DNA of 64,000 nucleotides, taken from contig JADWOT020000141.1 in NCBI GenBank assembly GCA_036345935.2, forward strand, positions 1 through 64,000, written 5' to 3'. The position numbers and the translations under genes are program-made. The notes beneath the pieces were generated by a model. It made no database searches. It saw only the letters and a program-made list of their open reading frames with translations, and was not told the DNA's origin. Below are positions 13,501-25,249 of the stretch, one piece after another (the stretch's first letter is position 1; every line of letters begins with the position of its first letter). Source of the stretch: Taenia hydatigena. Lineage: Eukaryota; Platyhelminthes; Cestoda; Cyclophyllidea; Taeniidae.

Positions 13501-14507
13501 TCTTAGCAAAGCAATAGACTTTGCTCCTAAGAAAAGTTAATGTGCATACTTGATGCAGACGCATCGCCACTGTTCTCCTAAGTCCTCTCCTTCGTATAAA
13601 TAGATGGATTTTTACCAACGATGTAAATTGTACTACAAGATTCGCATTGTTTCGATAGACCCAGGAAGATGAAGTCCTTGTTTACTTGCTGTCACTAGCT
13701 CATTTAAACCTGCTTACTTCTTCTCTTCAACCCGCCATCTCGCATGAATGCGTAGCAGGCTATTCGCATCCCTTTTTTGCCAACCTTGGCAAAAAATCGC
13801 TACCTGTAATTGGCGAGGAGTAGGTTGGCCCACCGTTTACCAGAATTTCATGGAATTCACTGATCTACTCATTGTCTTAATCAACATCGACAAGAGTGAC
13901 TTAGAAAGTCGATGAAAGAGGTAGATGAATTATCTGAGAAGATGGCAGTTTGTTTCCCTTCTTTTTTCATAAAACTTCTTTAGCTTGTTAAGCTGAGGGT
14001 GATGCCTTCTATTGTGTTGCTGTTAATAGACTTATCATTGTTTCAGTGGCTCATAATAGGTGCACAATGTCTGAATTAGGGCGTTTAGAAACAAAGAAGT
14101 CGCAATACTCTTCAGATCCCAAAAAGCTGGTTATAAAGTCTCTGACAGAAAACCATAATATGTATAAGCCTACAAGCTGGCTTTACGTTACGGATCTTTT
14201 GCGCATACACCTCTCTGTATTTTTATTTTTGGTAAGTAGTTGTTAGGTCTTGATACCGTCACTATAATGCAATATCCCATATTAACCATTAGGTGTTGAA
14301 TTCATTGGGAAGGGAAGAAGAGTGATTATTTTAGTGGTGTTCTGTGTCATTGATCGACGCAGGATAATTGGCACTGAGCCAGTCAGAGTGTATGGTTCGG
14401 ATGATTCAAGTGTCATTGTTATAGCGGCAGCACAAATTCATATTCGCTCTGTTGTCCGCGCAGCTTAGAGAGCTGCTTTTTGCCAAAAATGATGCGAATT
14501 TCATACA

Positions 14508-14576
14508 TCCATGTGTTGACACTTTCTTCTGCATGTGTTATGCATGCAGTCAGGTCATCACAGCCTACAAGTCCAG
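14508..14576 (+). pseudogene. Finger-like fragment resembling exon A of the palindrome gene
   Basis: The frame reads FFCMCYACSQVITA, which aligns with FFCVCTTCSAVFTN of exon A, including the unusual Cys-x-Cys-x2-Cys triplet. The histidines expected 12 residues later are absent. It sits in the spacer only about 200 bp from the inner edge of the right arm, in the same orientation as the right-arm gene. I found no exon B equivalent after it. Best read as a decayed exon copy or a chance match. Confidence 0.3.
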
Positions 14577-17019
14577 AAAATTGGGAAAAGTGTCTTACGC
14601 CAATCGTTTCACCTTCCCGCGATACGGCACTAATAAAGCTTGGAAAAGCTTTATTTATAATAAGTCTGCAAAACATATCTCACCAAATCTTTTAGCTACA
14701 AAAGAAAGATCATTGGCTGTTTTATGCGATAAAGGTACGCATAGATAAGTGACCTCTGGATTGGAAAGTGCTTTGCTTCCGCGAGACAGAATAACAATAG
14801 CCCTAGGGGAAATTTCTGGTCAGTGTTCTAAAACAGCGCAAGAGATTTCATATGAACCCATACAAAATGAACGGTGCTGCGCACTTCAATAACGCAAGCT
14901 TTGGCACTGCGTTGGCATCTGTGTTCACCTGTACCACCATCAACAGTCTTTTAAGGTAGTGGTCATTTAAAATGCAAGGCATAAGTGTGCTTCAACCCCT
15001 ACTGCATAAGGTCTTAACGTCAGTTATCATTTAGGGTTAGTAGTAGCACATAATATAAGTTTTCGAAACCACTGCACTTGTTTGACACCTCTGGATGGCC
15101 TTTATCAGCTTCAATTTTTAAACTCAACTGACATTTCTTTTTGCGAAATAAATTACTACTGAGTTCAATTAGTAGAAACAGTTGTTCAAAAAAGTACATA
15201 CTGGCTATTAGGTAATCCATTTCTTCCGCGTTTCAACCGATCGTCTTCATCGCTAATATTTTGCACCCAACAAAATGCCAGGAATCATGAGTCGAATCTT
15301 AAACAGAACCAAAACAAGTGACGCTGGGACACTTTTCTGCAGGCTGCTTAAACGCTGGTGATGAAGTGCATCTTAAAAGTCATGCACATGGGATTAGACC
15401 GATAGAAGTGTCTTACACGCATTCTGTAGGAGAATTTTCTATTGGACAAAAGATAACCTAAATACTATATTTACAAGCATTTATAGAAATATTGCATTGC
15501 GACATATGAGAGATGTCGTAGTTCTGGAAGAAGTTGTAGCCTATTAACCCCTTGAACTTGAAGAGAACAAATAGCTATAAGACGTAGCAGAAAGCTGCAT
15601 TCTGGTTTCACAAAAAATAATGATATGTAGCTGCGCAGGGCTGCCTGGCATGTGTGCTCTAGAAAGACAATCACCAGAACCATGTAATATCCATTCCCAA
15701 TCAAATATTAGCCGGCGCGTGCTCCAGGCTGCGAAAGCAACAACATAGCTTCCTCTACCCCAATTTCTAGATACATGCTCACAGTCTATTGCGCATGCAG
15801 GCATGCACAAACTGGTGCCAGGATATAAGGTTCGCAAATATGGTACTGGAGAAATGTGCGGAAAGGACGTGTAATCCTCTTACAATCCAAGATTCTGAAT
15901 AGTCTTCAAAGATTTTAATTAGATTTCCTTCTCACTAAGTAAGTATCGGACTTCTCTCGTGGTAAAAATGACATCGAGCAGAGGAAGGGATTTTTTCCTT
16001 GGTGAGTTAATAGTTTAGATGGCTGTCAAACGTACTCAACGTGCAGACACTTTACCATGACCAAGAAAATTTAAAGCCACTAATGCTGACGCTTCAAATG
16101 CAAAATTTAAATTCTGCTACGTTTGTATTCAAGCAAATAATTACATTAACAGGATTCGAACTGATGTACACCGAAACACTGACTTGGCAAAATTGTGACG
16201 AATAGTGGAACATTTTCTTGATTGTATTATGCCTATAGAATGTAAAATCAGTGATAATCTTTTCTAGGAAAGCTGGAATTTGCCGATGACTTTAGGAGAG
16301 ATCTGATAGTTTAAATATTTAACTAGCAGTAGTTAATTCGACCATTTAAACCATAAATTGCAAACCACATGATTTAAAATTGCCTCTTAAACAAGGGATC
16401 GTTAACTCCCTTTCTTTGAACGCTTACCACAGGAGCGTTCCCATCTTTGCAGCAAAGTGAATTGTATTTGGCTTTTGTTGCGATTGTGACAGACAATTAG
16501 GAGGCAGTAGTCACATTAGAAATAATGACTGCACACATCAAAGCTGTCGTTACCTGTTTTGGCGTAAGTTCGTGGGCTACAAACATCCGTACCGCCTTAG
16601 ATTCACAAAAGTCTGATGATAATAATTAGTAATAAACAAATAATTAATTAGCGATTTTGATTTCGCCTACACACGTTATGGAACAGTGAACAGTATTTCT
16701 TATCTGATGGCAAAAATAATGTTGGTCTCGGTCAAGCATACTAAAATATCCTCCTCGAAAATGCGCGGTGCATTAAGAGACATTATTGGCAAACACCTTT
16801 TATCCCTTAAAAGAAGAAAGTGTAATTCGTAATAAATCTTTAACTGGAGCTCTTAGCAAAAATCTTTACGATGAACTTTAATTACATGATCTTATTGCTC
16901 AAATTTTGGTCCTGCTTACGAGTTCCGCTCCTCCGAGATTTGATTACATGTAATGCTGAAAACAGATCCGGGAAGTCCACATTCCTATCCGTTGAATTCA
17001 ACACAAGTTCTTTTGCAAG

Positions 17020-17947
17020 TTTTTGCGCAACTTGCCAATTCCATCGTTCGAATGTTTTTCTGCGTTTGTACAACTTGCTCTGCCGTGTTCACCAACGCTT
17101 TCTCAGGCCTTGAGCACTTTATTCGCGAGCATCATGGTAGGAATTTCTCATTTTTAGATGCATATCTCTGTGCGAATGCATTCATGTATTCGTGAATAAG
17201 TATTTGTGCTTATGCCTACTGGTTTTGCATCAGGTTGTTGCATAAATAAAATGTAGCAAGTAAAGCGACTCTGATTTAATCTGAATAACGATGAGACGCG
17301 CAATGAAGAGCCGAATCAAGTAAATCGCTTTACGATCTTAGCCTCCTCTTTTGCGCATGCGTGGCGTGTTTTTAGTCACCGTGGAACTGCATTGTCCGAT
17401 TTGCCAGGAGTCTCACAGATCCTACGGGAGGCTCTTGTGGCATCAGAAAAGTAAGGAAACTTATTAAATCTTTCCATTTTTACCACATGCATTCTTACAT
17501 GTCGTAAAACTTCCTTTGATCCTCGGAACAGTCTGGGAACACAATGTATGCCATGTGTGCCTCGATCAATTCGCAACCTTCTCTTTGCTTCTCAGTCATT
17601 TCATCGGAACGCATATTGGTGAGTGAGCATCTGTTAACCCTTAATCATAATTTCCTGCATGGGCTGTTCTCCAGCCGAAGCTTTGACTTTCTACACAAAC
17701 TTCTTCTAAATTTTGCTTCGTTACACAATGCTTCAGCCCAAAGAATGGCGAATTCGGAGGTGCGCTTTTACTGTACAGAATGCTTTTCCGGATATTCTAG
17801 GTTTGAAGCGATGTTAGATCACATACGTTCGCATCATATTCGTGAGTGTTCCTTTGACGGACTTATTTTTGTAATGAGTGCATGTTGTGACGCCTTAGTG
17901 TCCTCTTTTTTGTAGACATTTGGCGCAATGTGTTTCGCGGAATGTGA
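17020..17947 (+). CDS. C2H2 zinc-finger protein, four fingers, five 3' exons (right palindrome copy)
   Basis: Exons: A 17020-17136 (an alternative acceptor gives 17008), B 17376-17450, C 17532-17618, D 17737-17841, E 17916-17947. Donors are gtagga, gtaagg, gtgagt and gtgagt, and acceptors end in ag after pyrimidine-rich or AT-rich stretches. Zinc ligands: exon A Cys at 17067 and 17076, His at 17115 and 17130; exon B CPIC; exon C CHVC followed by HFIGTH; exon D CTEC followed by HIRSH. Exons B, C and D are 75, 87 and 105 nt and symmetrical (phase 1-1), so finger exons could be skipped without a frameshift. Introns are short, about 74-239 nt. Reading continuously through the intron gives spurious frames that hide the gene. 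The diverged paralog at 48457-49347 independently supports the exon model. No 5' end was found. Transcription runs away from the spacer, opposite to the left copy. Confidence 0.78.
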
Positions 17948-19583
17948 GCATACGCTAATCTGTGAGCGAAACCCGTAAGTTCTCAGTGATGCTTACTTGA
18001 AGATATTGCCTTCCTACTTTAAGCTGATATCTTAGCAGGGTAAGAGGTTCAATGCGCAGAACATGATCATGTGAATCGTACAGATTTTAAAAGGGATTTT
18101 CCAGATTGTGTAAAACTAAGTAAGAATGCTCGATGGATATAAAAGGCAAACATCGCATTTCACTGAGTTAAATCATACCCCAGCGGTAGTTTCGATAACT
18201 TAGATGTCACCATGGAAATGCCATATTATTAACATTTAGGCGTGCATTTATAAGTCACTAGGTATTTTAATGAATTATACACGCGTTTTTCAAGTAAAAT
18301 TATTAATAGCTGCTTGTTTGCTTTCTAGAATTCTGCAGCGGGCCGCCTAAACTTAGCAGCTATTAGCTCTGCGAGAAAGCATATGTTTGACATAAGTCAA
18401 GCATGCTGCTTTTATTAGTGCAATCGCTTTTATTCTCTTCACTGCTGCACACAAAGCTGGATTTTTTGTTAAAATATTGGAAAATGAAGATAAGAATACA
18501 AAATCCCAAAATGCATCAAAAGGATGCAGCGTAGAGAATAAGGATAGGGTTGTAGAATGAAGCATAGCATTCTCATTTTTGAGGCTGTGCGGTGCAGTAT
18601 GGCACAAGGAAGTCACCATTATTCAATGAAGCTGACTGTTGGGATTCATAGGATTTCAATGCAAACATTGATGCAGTCAGTTTAGTTTAAGGTTTACATT
18701 GGAATATGTTTAATGATAACTGCGTGCACTATAGACCTTCCTCAGTCGTCGAGGTATCTGACGTATTCCTGTGCGATAACAAGTACTGGGATCGTAGCAG
18801 AGAGCAAAGACGCTTCAGATGTGACGATGAGGTAGACATTAGACACAATTGCTGCACATACTTAAGGCAGTCATCGAAGGGTAGTAGTCTTCGAGAAGTG
18901 CGCCAATCAGGAACCAACAGAAGGAAAAGACTTAGTTAAGATGATAAAGTGAAAAGAGTCACTAGAACATATCTTTGCTGTGGGCTCCTGGCTGAACAAA
19001 TGTTGTGTAAGAATTGCGACGCCGACATGATCGTGGCCGGATATTTGCTGGAGTAGCTTAGTTTACCAGCTCTGGGACTCAAGTGCGGAGAAGTAGTGTA
19101 GTAATTGCAAGCAAAGATTTACATGAGCCTAATGCTTCTATTTTTAGTTAGTTAGTAGCTTCAGTCCAAGCAGGATCAAGGGAGAATATAGTAATTTCTT
19201 TTTGAAAAAACAGTTACTACTTACTCGACAAGTGACTAACGTTTTGCTCTACTCCTTTTAGACCACGTGGTGTTTCTTTTCCCCTTCTTTGTTATGAGCA
19301 GCCTTTAAATTGGCAATCCTGTCAAGACCTTTGCTGAACTGAATTTAGCATACAATCGAGACTGTTATCCAAGATTGTGAAATGCTTATGCCTCGCCACC
19401 TACACTCACGGTACTTTTGGCAGTTAACTCAACTTTTGGAGGAAGTGGAACAGTCGCCTTGATATAAAGCAGAAATCTTCTCGCCTTTATGTGATCCCAA
19501 ATTAATCAGGACTGTAACTTGGTATCATGCTTTCTTTAGTAAATGCTCGCAGCCGTTCCCATTTTACTATTTTTCCATTTAGA

Positions 19584-19924
19584 TGTGACCGTAGTGCAAG
19601 GATTATAGTTTGGTAAAGTTAGAAATAGGAAGGGTGCAAACTTTCGTTAGTTTTATACATCAGAAATCAGCAACACATTTAGTTCTGCAAGAGGCTGAGG
19701 CAGTTCAAGTCCGGTGGAAGAAGCGTCTATTTTGACAAGAAAAGCTAGGAGGACAAAATGATAAGGGTGCGCTCACTTTAACCTCTTTGATCAAGAATCT
19801 GATAAAGTTAGGAGTGAGAAGGCTGCTTTCTTAATTTCTTAAGGGCAAATTCCGACAATTCAGGTGTGACCAAAATGCAAATTGTCTATATTGGCAAAGA
19901 AAACTGAGGGAGTACGGTGGTGAA
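19584..19924 (-). repeat. Diverged tandem duplication, about 165 bp x 2 (right arm)
   Basis: Exact mirror of the duplication at 2060-2400. Confidence 0.45.
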
Positions 19925-20088
19925 GGAGGAAATGTGGAAAGGCAGAAAGGCATGTGAGTCGATAGAAATGCTAAAGTGTTCCAGGATTGAACATTGACGA
20001 CGTCGGTGCGTGATTAGTCTAGGTCAGAAAATGCATTTGTGAGCACCTAACGCTTAACGGAATTGGAAATTTATAACATGTTTCCGAA

Positions 20089-21770
20089 GCGGTTATATCC
20101 TTTTTTTATCAATTGCATTATGAAGGTAGTTTATTCTTTCTACACCTGCTTTGGCTTCCTCTTCCTATCTACCATCCCTCCCTATCCTACTCTTAACCCA
20201 GTTCTCTATCTCACCGACATTTACTCTACTTAACTAAAATTTTCTTTCATTCCTAGTGGTTTTTCAAGAGAAAAGAGGTTGTATTTAGACATGGTGGCAT
20301 TACTGGAAGCATTCATACCCACTCTTTCCTTCAACTCTTTACTCACTCACCCAAATAAGCAACCATTGATGGCGGCGTAAGCTTCTTAATGACACCGCCT
20401 GTATGGAAGGTAAATGAAGCGGCTTAGATTTACAAATCTGCATAAATTTATATAATCATGCTATGGATTTCGGGAGATGGAAAGGGATTCACTACTAAGA
20501 AACTATCAAAGAATCTTTGATTATCCGTTTCTGTGACACATTCTAGTCCTTGGTTGAAGAAATGGTTAAAGGGAAGTCAGCAGGGAGGATATGCATGCGT
20601 CTATTTACACGTTAGCAGCATCACAGCTTTGCCATTAGACTCAGATTAACCCTGCGCAATCTTAACCAGCGCCCACCTATTTGTCGCCTTTATGAACTAC
20701 TGCACTGTAATCAATCTGATGACATGATGTGTCATCCAGACACCAGAGTTTTCCTGTACTCAGTTCAGACTGCTAAACATTCTGCCGCCTGGTAGATCCA
20801 TTTCCAAGAAATCTATACCCAATTTTCGCTTTGTAAACTGAGTGCAAAATTCAAGGTATGACAACATCCAAGTGAAGAATCACACCTTTGGATGGGGTTA
20901 GAATGTCTTCTTCGGCCCAAACACATCTTTGCAAGACTTGGTCGACACTGATTTTTATAGCCTCATAGGCGTAACCCTACTTAGCGTAAAATCTGCTATC
21001 TTCTCTGCGAACTGCACTTTAGCACAGTCGTATCCACAACTGTGTAAGCCAATTTTGTGCCATCCTGCGTTTGTAGCCCCGCCTCAATCCATACGACCCA
21101 GTGTCACGCATTTATGCTGCAACAGCCATTTTTACAGTCGCCTGTTCGGATGCAAGCGCATGCGGTGCAAGTGATGCAAAGAGATGCTTTGGCTTGAGCC
21201 TAAGAGCGCAGCGATTGGACCATGGAAACCTAAGTTCGATACAATTTGTGATTGGGATTTGAAGCATTAGCAACTCAACTACACAAATTACTGAAGTACG
21301 GCTAATGCGGTAATTAGCTAGGCAGCATGGCGGTTACACAACCAACAAGGCGCTTTTGGTGCTTAAAGATCAATAATAGTGGGAGTGCAATCGGAACATT
21401 AATTTGCCCGAATTGAGCCCAAATTCTTCCCGTAGCATCTTTCTTTTAGCTCAGCCAAAGCAAGTATCTATAAGGTCTCTTCTCCCCTCCCTGTCTCTTC
21501 ATTGCCATTTTTCCGTGATCTCTCTGCTACACTTTCAGAGCCTGAACCCCACCTGGGACCTAGAAGGATCTGCCGGATTAGTCACCAAAGAAGTCTTTGT
21601 TGTTTCCGCAGCTAGAAACCGATTAACTTCATCATGTTTCACACCCAACAGCACTACTGAGTAGTTTTATAAAGATTTCTCTTCAATCATGCTATTTTTC
21701 TAGCCTCGATGTGGATAGCATCATGCGGGGCTTCACCATCATTGTCTGTTTGGGTGAGTGGTAAGTGAGA
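20089..21770 (+). repeat. R1 dispersed element (right-arm copy)
   Basis: Mirror of the left-arm copy; termini near 20336 and 21770. It shares long diverged segments with 31660-32825, for example the block around 21589 (tctttgttgtttccgcagct), which recurs at about 32642, and the block around 20692 (tatgaactactgca), which recurs at about 32016. The inverted termini and lack of coding capacity suggest a MITE-like or foldback DNA transposon. Confidence 0.7.
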
Positions 21771-21983
21771 GATTTCAGGGGAGGAACAGCCATCAAATTT
21801 AGGCAATGTCGTCACAGCGCGAATTTTGTATAGAAAGCTACTATATTTTTGACCAGTTTATGTGTCCTTTGCATCACTTCCTTCTATACGCGTCCTATTG
21901 CTGATAGTCAACACATTTTTGGCGCCGCTCTGCCAATCAAACGTGCAAGGGGCGTTCGAAACGAATCTGGATTTCCAAAATCG

Positions 21984-24129
21984 CTACCGTGAAACAAGAA
22001 TCCATCGTTGCACCAACAACACTTCTCCCCTACTTCTATTGGTCATCAGACATCATGAACTAGCCGAGTCTAGTCCAAAATAACCCGTGCCGCTCTGCAT
22101 GAGATTGCATTGACTCAACCTGCTCTGTGCTACATCGATCTATATTTAGGCAGTGAGGCCGTCGGTGTAGACCTCTCTAGGAAAGGAAATATCAAATTCT
22201 ATGTAAACAAAAGAGGGTCATTTAAGCTGGCTGCTCAAATATCTAACTGACGCGATCAAGCCAGGGTTTGTTCAAGTCGTTTTAAGCGAAACGACGCCAT
22301 CAAGCTTCTCCAAGTAGCGGGTCATGGGGGTGGATGCAAACAATCTAACCCGTCCTAATTTGAAATCACGGTAGGAGAGTGGTAAGCACAAATGTAAGCC
22401 GTTTTTCTCAGCAGACAGGTGGTTATGCAACTTCCTCATTAATGTTGTTACATACTACTGATCAAGTGACCAAAACCCTAGAAGTGGTTGCATTTGCAAA
22501 ATGCGACCACTTACGAACCGTCAAACGAAGATGTTTAACGAGAGCGATGCGATCGTCTGCCCCGTAGCATTTGCTTCTTAATTTGCCAAGATGGATACAG
22601 CCCAGAGAAATGGGCATTAGCATCAAAGCTTTTTCCCTTCCTCTCCTTCTTCCTCCTCCTCATCCCCTACTTTGTTCTTCGATTTTTAGCTCTCACATTC
22701 ATGTTCATACTTTATTCAACCCTCACGTAATTCCTGTAAATGCATATAATGATAGACCGTTGAATAGACTATCGTCTGCACTCAAATCTACGTGGGACGG
22801 TGCGCAAGATCTTGTGATATGGAAATGCAACCTGTCACAAGTCATCTGACACGCCCTGTAATCACGTCACTGTCTTTCACCAAAAGGTTAGCCGTAGTTC
22901 TGGGTGCCATGACTTTTCCACTCACCTCCACACCCTTCACATTCAAGCCGGTTGGGCGTACAATCATGCTTGCGTTGGCTCTTAAGGGAACTGTTATCTT
23001 ATTTACGTTTGCAGGCTAAGCGACTCAGTGAGTGTGGCAGTTAAGCACTCAGCCGGCCTACACCATGCTGACAACCGCTATGAGGAGATTCTAAGTCATG
23101 CCGGCTGCTCAGATTCCTTTCTGTACAAAAATATATAATATCTGCTTACGCATTGTGTCTTCTTTTGCCTTCGAGGAAATCTCGGAACATTGCATTGGTG
23201 ATATTAAGGACAATAGAACAAAGGACGTTGCCTTTGCATCCTATATGAATAAGGGAATGCATAAAGGTGCAAAATGAATTTGAAAAATATGGCTAGATGA
23301 GTACACTAATTAATGTCTTGGAGTTTAAAACATGCTTCCATTATTTGATCAAGCGTAATATGAGGATCAAATTAAATGCGCCATACACAATTCAAAAACA
23401 AAATAAGCATAAATTGTGGAGCTAATACCTAAAAGGCACAAACCGACCGCTATTAGCACATTTTGGAAAACAAGTCTTAAATTTAACTTATTTGCTTGTC
23501 GTTTTCAAGGCCTGCAGACTACGTAGGGAGCATTAGTGAACCCAAAGTATTTGAGAGATACGGGTTTGAAGTACGGCGTCTTCAAGACGAAGTGAAATGG
23601 GATGAAACCATAAATCAGCCGATGTAGTCGTTCTATCGTCATGGAAAGAAATGTCAGTTTACATCGGTGCATGCATGCATGAGTGCGCAAGCTAAATTAT
23701 CAGGAACTGAAAGGAAGATAAAGCACTAGCTACGCTGCCTTTATTTTTTATCATGATTTGATCCACAAATGATCTGGACAAGTTCCGACTGTTGATATAG
23801 TTTTCTGTCAGCCCTGTTTAGATTTGAAATTCTGCATCTTTTAGTCTTTTTTAATTGCTTTTGCTATACGCAAGTTAATCAGTGACAAAATGTTATGGGT
23901 AGAAGAGTATTCAATTTATATTCTCGAGGAACGAAAAATGGTTACGCTACATCCGTAAGCTTGATATAATTCGCTTATGTTTTTAGCTCACCCAGGAAAG
24001 GCACTCTACGGCTTCATGTCCTGTGTAAGCATTTCGTGAAATTTTTAAGTTATACAGTGATGAGTTAGTTCTGCTCGGCACGTATCGAGGTTAGTTGCGA
24101 ATGGAACCAAAATTATGTGTACTATACTA
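21984..24129. other. No supported gene: right flank of the palindrome
   Basis: Sequence unique within the window, beginning where pairing with the left arm can no longer be tested. It has open frames up to 92 codons, including a proline- and leucine-rich one at 22571-22849. None has a recognisable domain or convincing splice borders. Confidence 0.5.
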
Positions 24130-25090
24130 CTTCACCCCAACCCATCAATTTCGATTTCATCCTTGACCAGAAAAGAAAATCTGTGGCCTCTTGTCTAGTA
24201 GGAATATATTCTTAAGTTCTCGATTTAAGCAGTGACCACTAAGTCTCGGTCGAAGCGTACCGAGTTTGGTTTGGGGAAAGAAACGAAAATAGTTGGATGC
24301 ATTCATTGTTCTCGGGGATACTATTTCTGATTTAGCCATGACCAAAATATGAAATCCGTGGCGTCTTTACATGTGGAAGTGCATACGATGTTCTCAAGTT
24401 AGGCGGTAATGAAATGATTTGACTCGACGCGCTTGATTTCATTCCTTTTGATTCAGCCTTGGTGAGAAAACGAACCTTGTGACCTCCCGTTTACCGTTAT
24501 TGTTTTCTGGTGTTCTCGATGTAAATAGTACCGCTTGGGCTTCTTTCGACGCGCTTGAATTTTATTTTGGTAAAGGAACCAGAAATAGCTTAGTTATATC
24601 GCGGAAAAGGCGGTCTTCTACTCCCCTTATACTGTTAGTGTTCCCTGATGTTCTCGAATTAGGTACTGCCGCTCTCGTCCCATGCGATGTGTGTTGAGTT
24701 TGTGCTAGGAAAGAAATCAAAATTAGCCGTATTATGGTAGCGTCGCCCCATTCAGTTACCTTTTATTAAGCCCTTTAAGGATCGAGAATATGCGGCCTTT
24801 TACGGATTGCAATCTTTTCTCGATTTAAGTAATGTCGCTTTAGTACCGGTCAACGTTAATTGAATTTTCCGTGACAAAATTAACCGGAAACAGCTGAATT
24901 ACATCGCTGGGCTCTCGTTAATCTTTTTTTTTGATTTCGTCTTGATTATAATAGTAAATCTGCACGTTTTGCCTTTGTAATTTTTTTGATGGTCTCGAAC
25001 TAATTAGTGACGATTTAATTGTTGCGTTTCAAGCTTATATGTTAAAAGGATTTGAAAATAGCTTGTTTATGTCACCTTAATCTGTTTAAT
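24130..25090 (+). repeat. Diverged tandem array, mostly 120-175-bp units
   Basis: A motif of the type gttctcgattta recurs at 24216, 24390, 24512, 24650, 24816 and 24991, giving spacings of 174, 122, 138, 166 and 175. A second motif (gatttcatccttgacc and variants) keeps the same phase at about 24153, 24329, 24450, 24765 and 24932. Further shared blocks are cgacgcgcttga and the ggcctc/ggcgtc/gacctc group. Units are strongly diverged and A/T-rich towards the 3' end, which suggests an old satellite or minisatellite. No coding potential. Confidence 0.65.
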
Positions 25091-25249
25091 TTCTTAACTT
25101 ATATTTATTAAGAATTAGACTTTAAAAGCTTTTTTTTCGTGCTTAACACATTTTGCTACTCTTTCTGCTTCAATCTGTATTTGTCTTATCTTTGGTGCAT
25201 TTACTCGATTCGCTTTGTTTGTACTTGTAGTTTCAGTAGTCATTAAATA

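Larger units (their letters stand above)
7204..14780. other. Unique spacer of the palindrome
   Basis: This 7577-bp stretch lies between the two arms and is not itself an inverted repeat as far as I can see. No open frame exceeds 120 codons and none looks like a known protein. It holds a degenerate tRNA-like sequence at 7510-7583 and a zinc-finger-like fragment at about 14510-14575. Two weaker Cys-x2-Cys fragments (about 11070 and 13065, + strand) lack properly spaced histidines. I see no transposase, reverse transcriptase or gene start here. If the palindrome extrudes or folds back, this is the loop. Confidence 0.85.
14781..21983 (-). repeat. Right arm of the 7.2-kb near-perfect inverted repeat
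   Basis: Inverted copy of bases 1-7203. Its outer end at 21983 pairs with base 1, so the true outer limit may lie outside the window; the sequence from 21984 on has no partner here. The inner edge at 14781 is abrupt, and I saw no target-site duplication or terminal motif at either inner boundary. It contains the mirror copies of the zinc-finger gene (17020-17947), the R1 repeat (20089-21770) and the short tandem duplication (19584-19924). Confidence 0.97.

Noticed and set aside
7204..14780. CRISPR array, prokaryotic operon or viral genome
   Set aside because: No regularly spaced direct repeats, no long intronless genes and no ribosome-binding-site pattern occur; the only supported genes have GT-AG introns.
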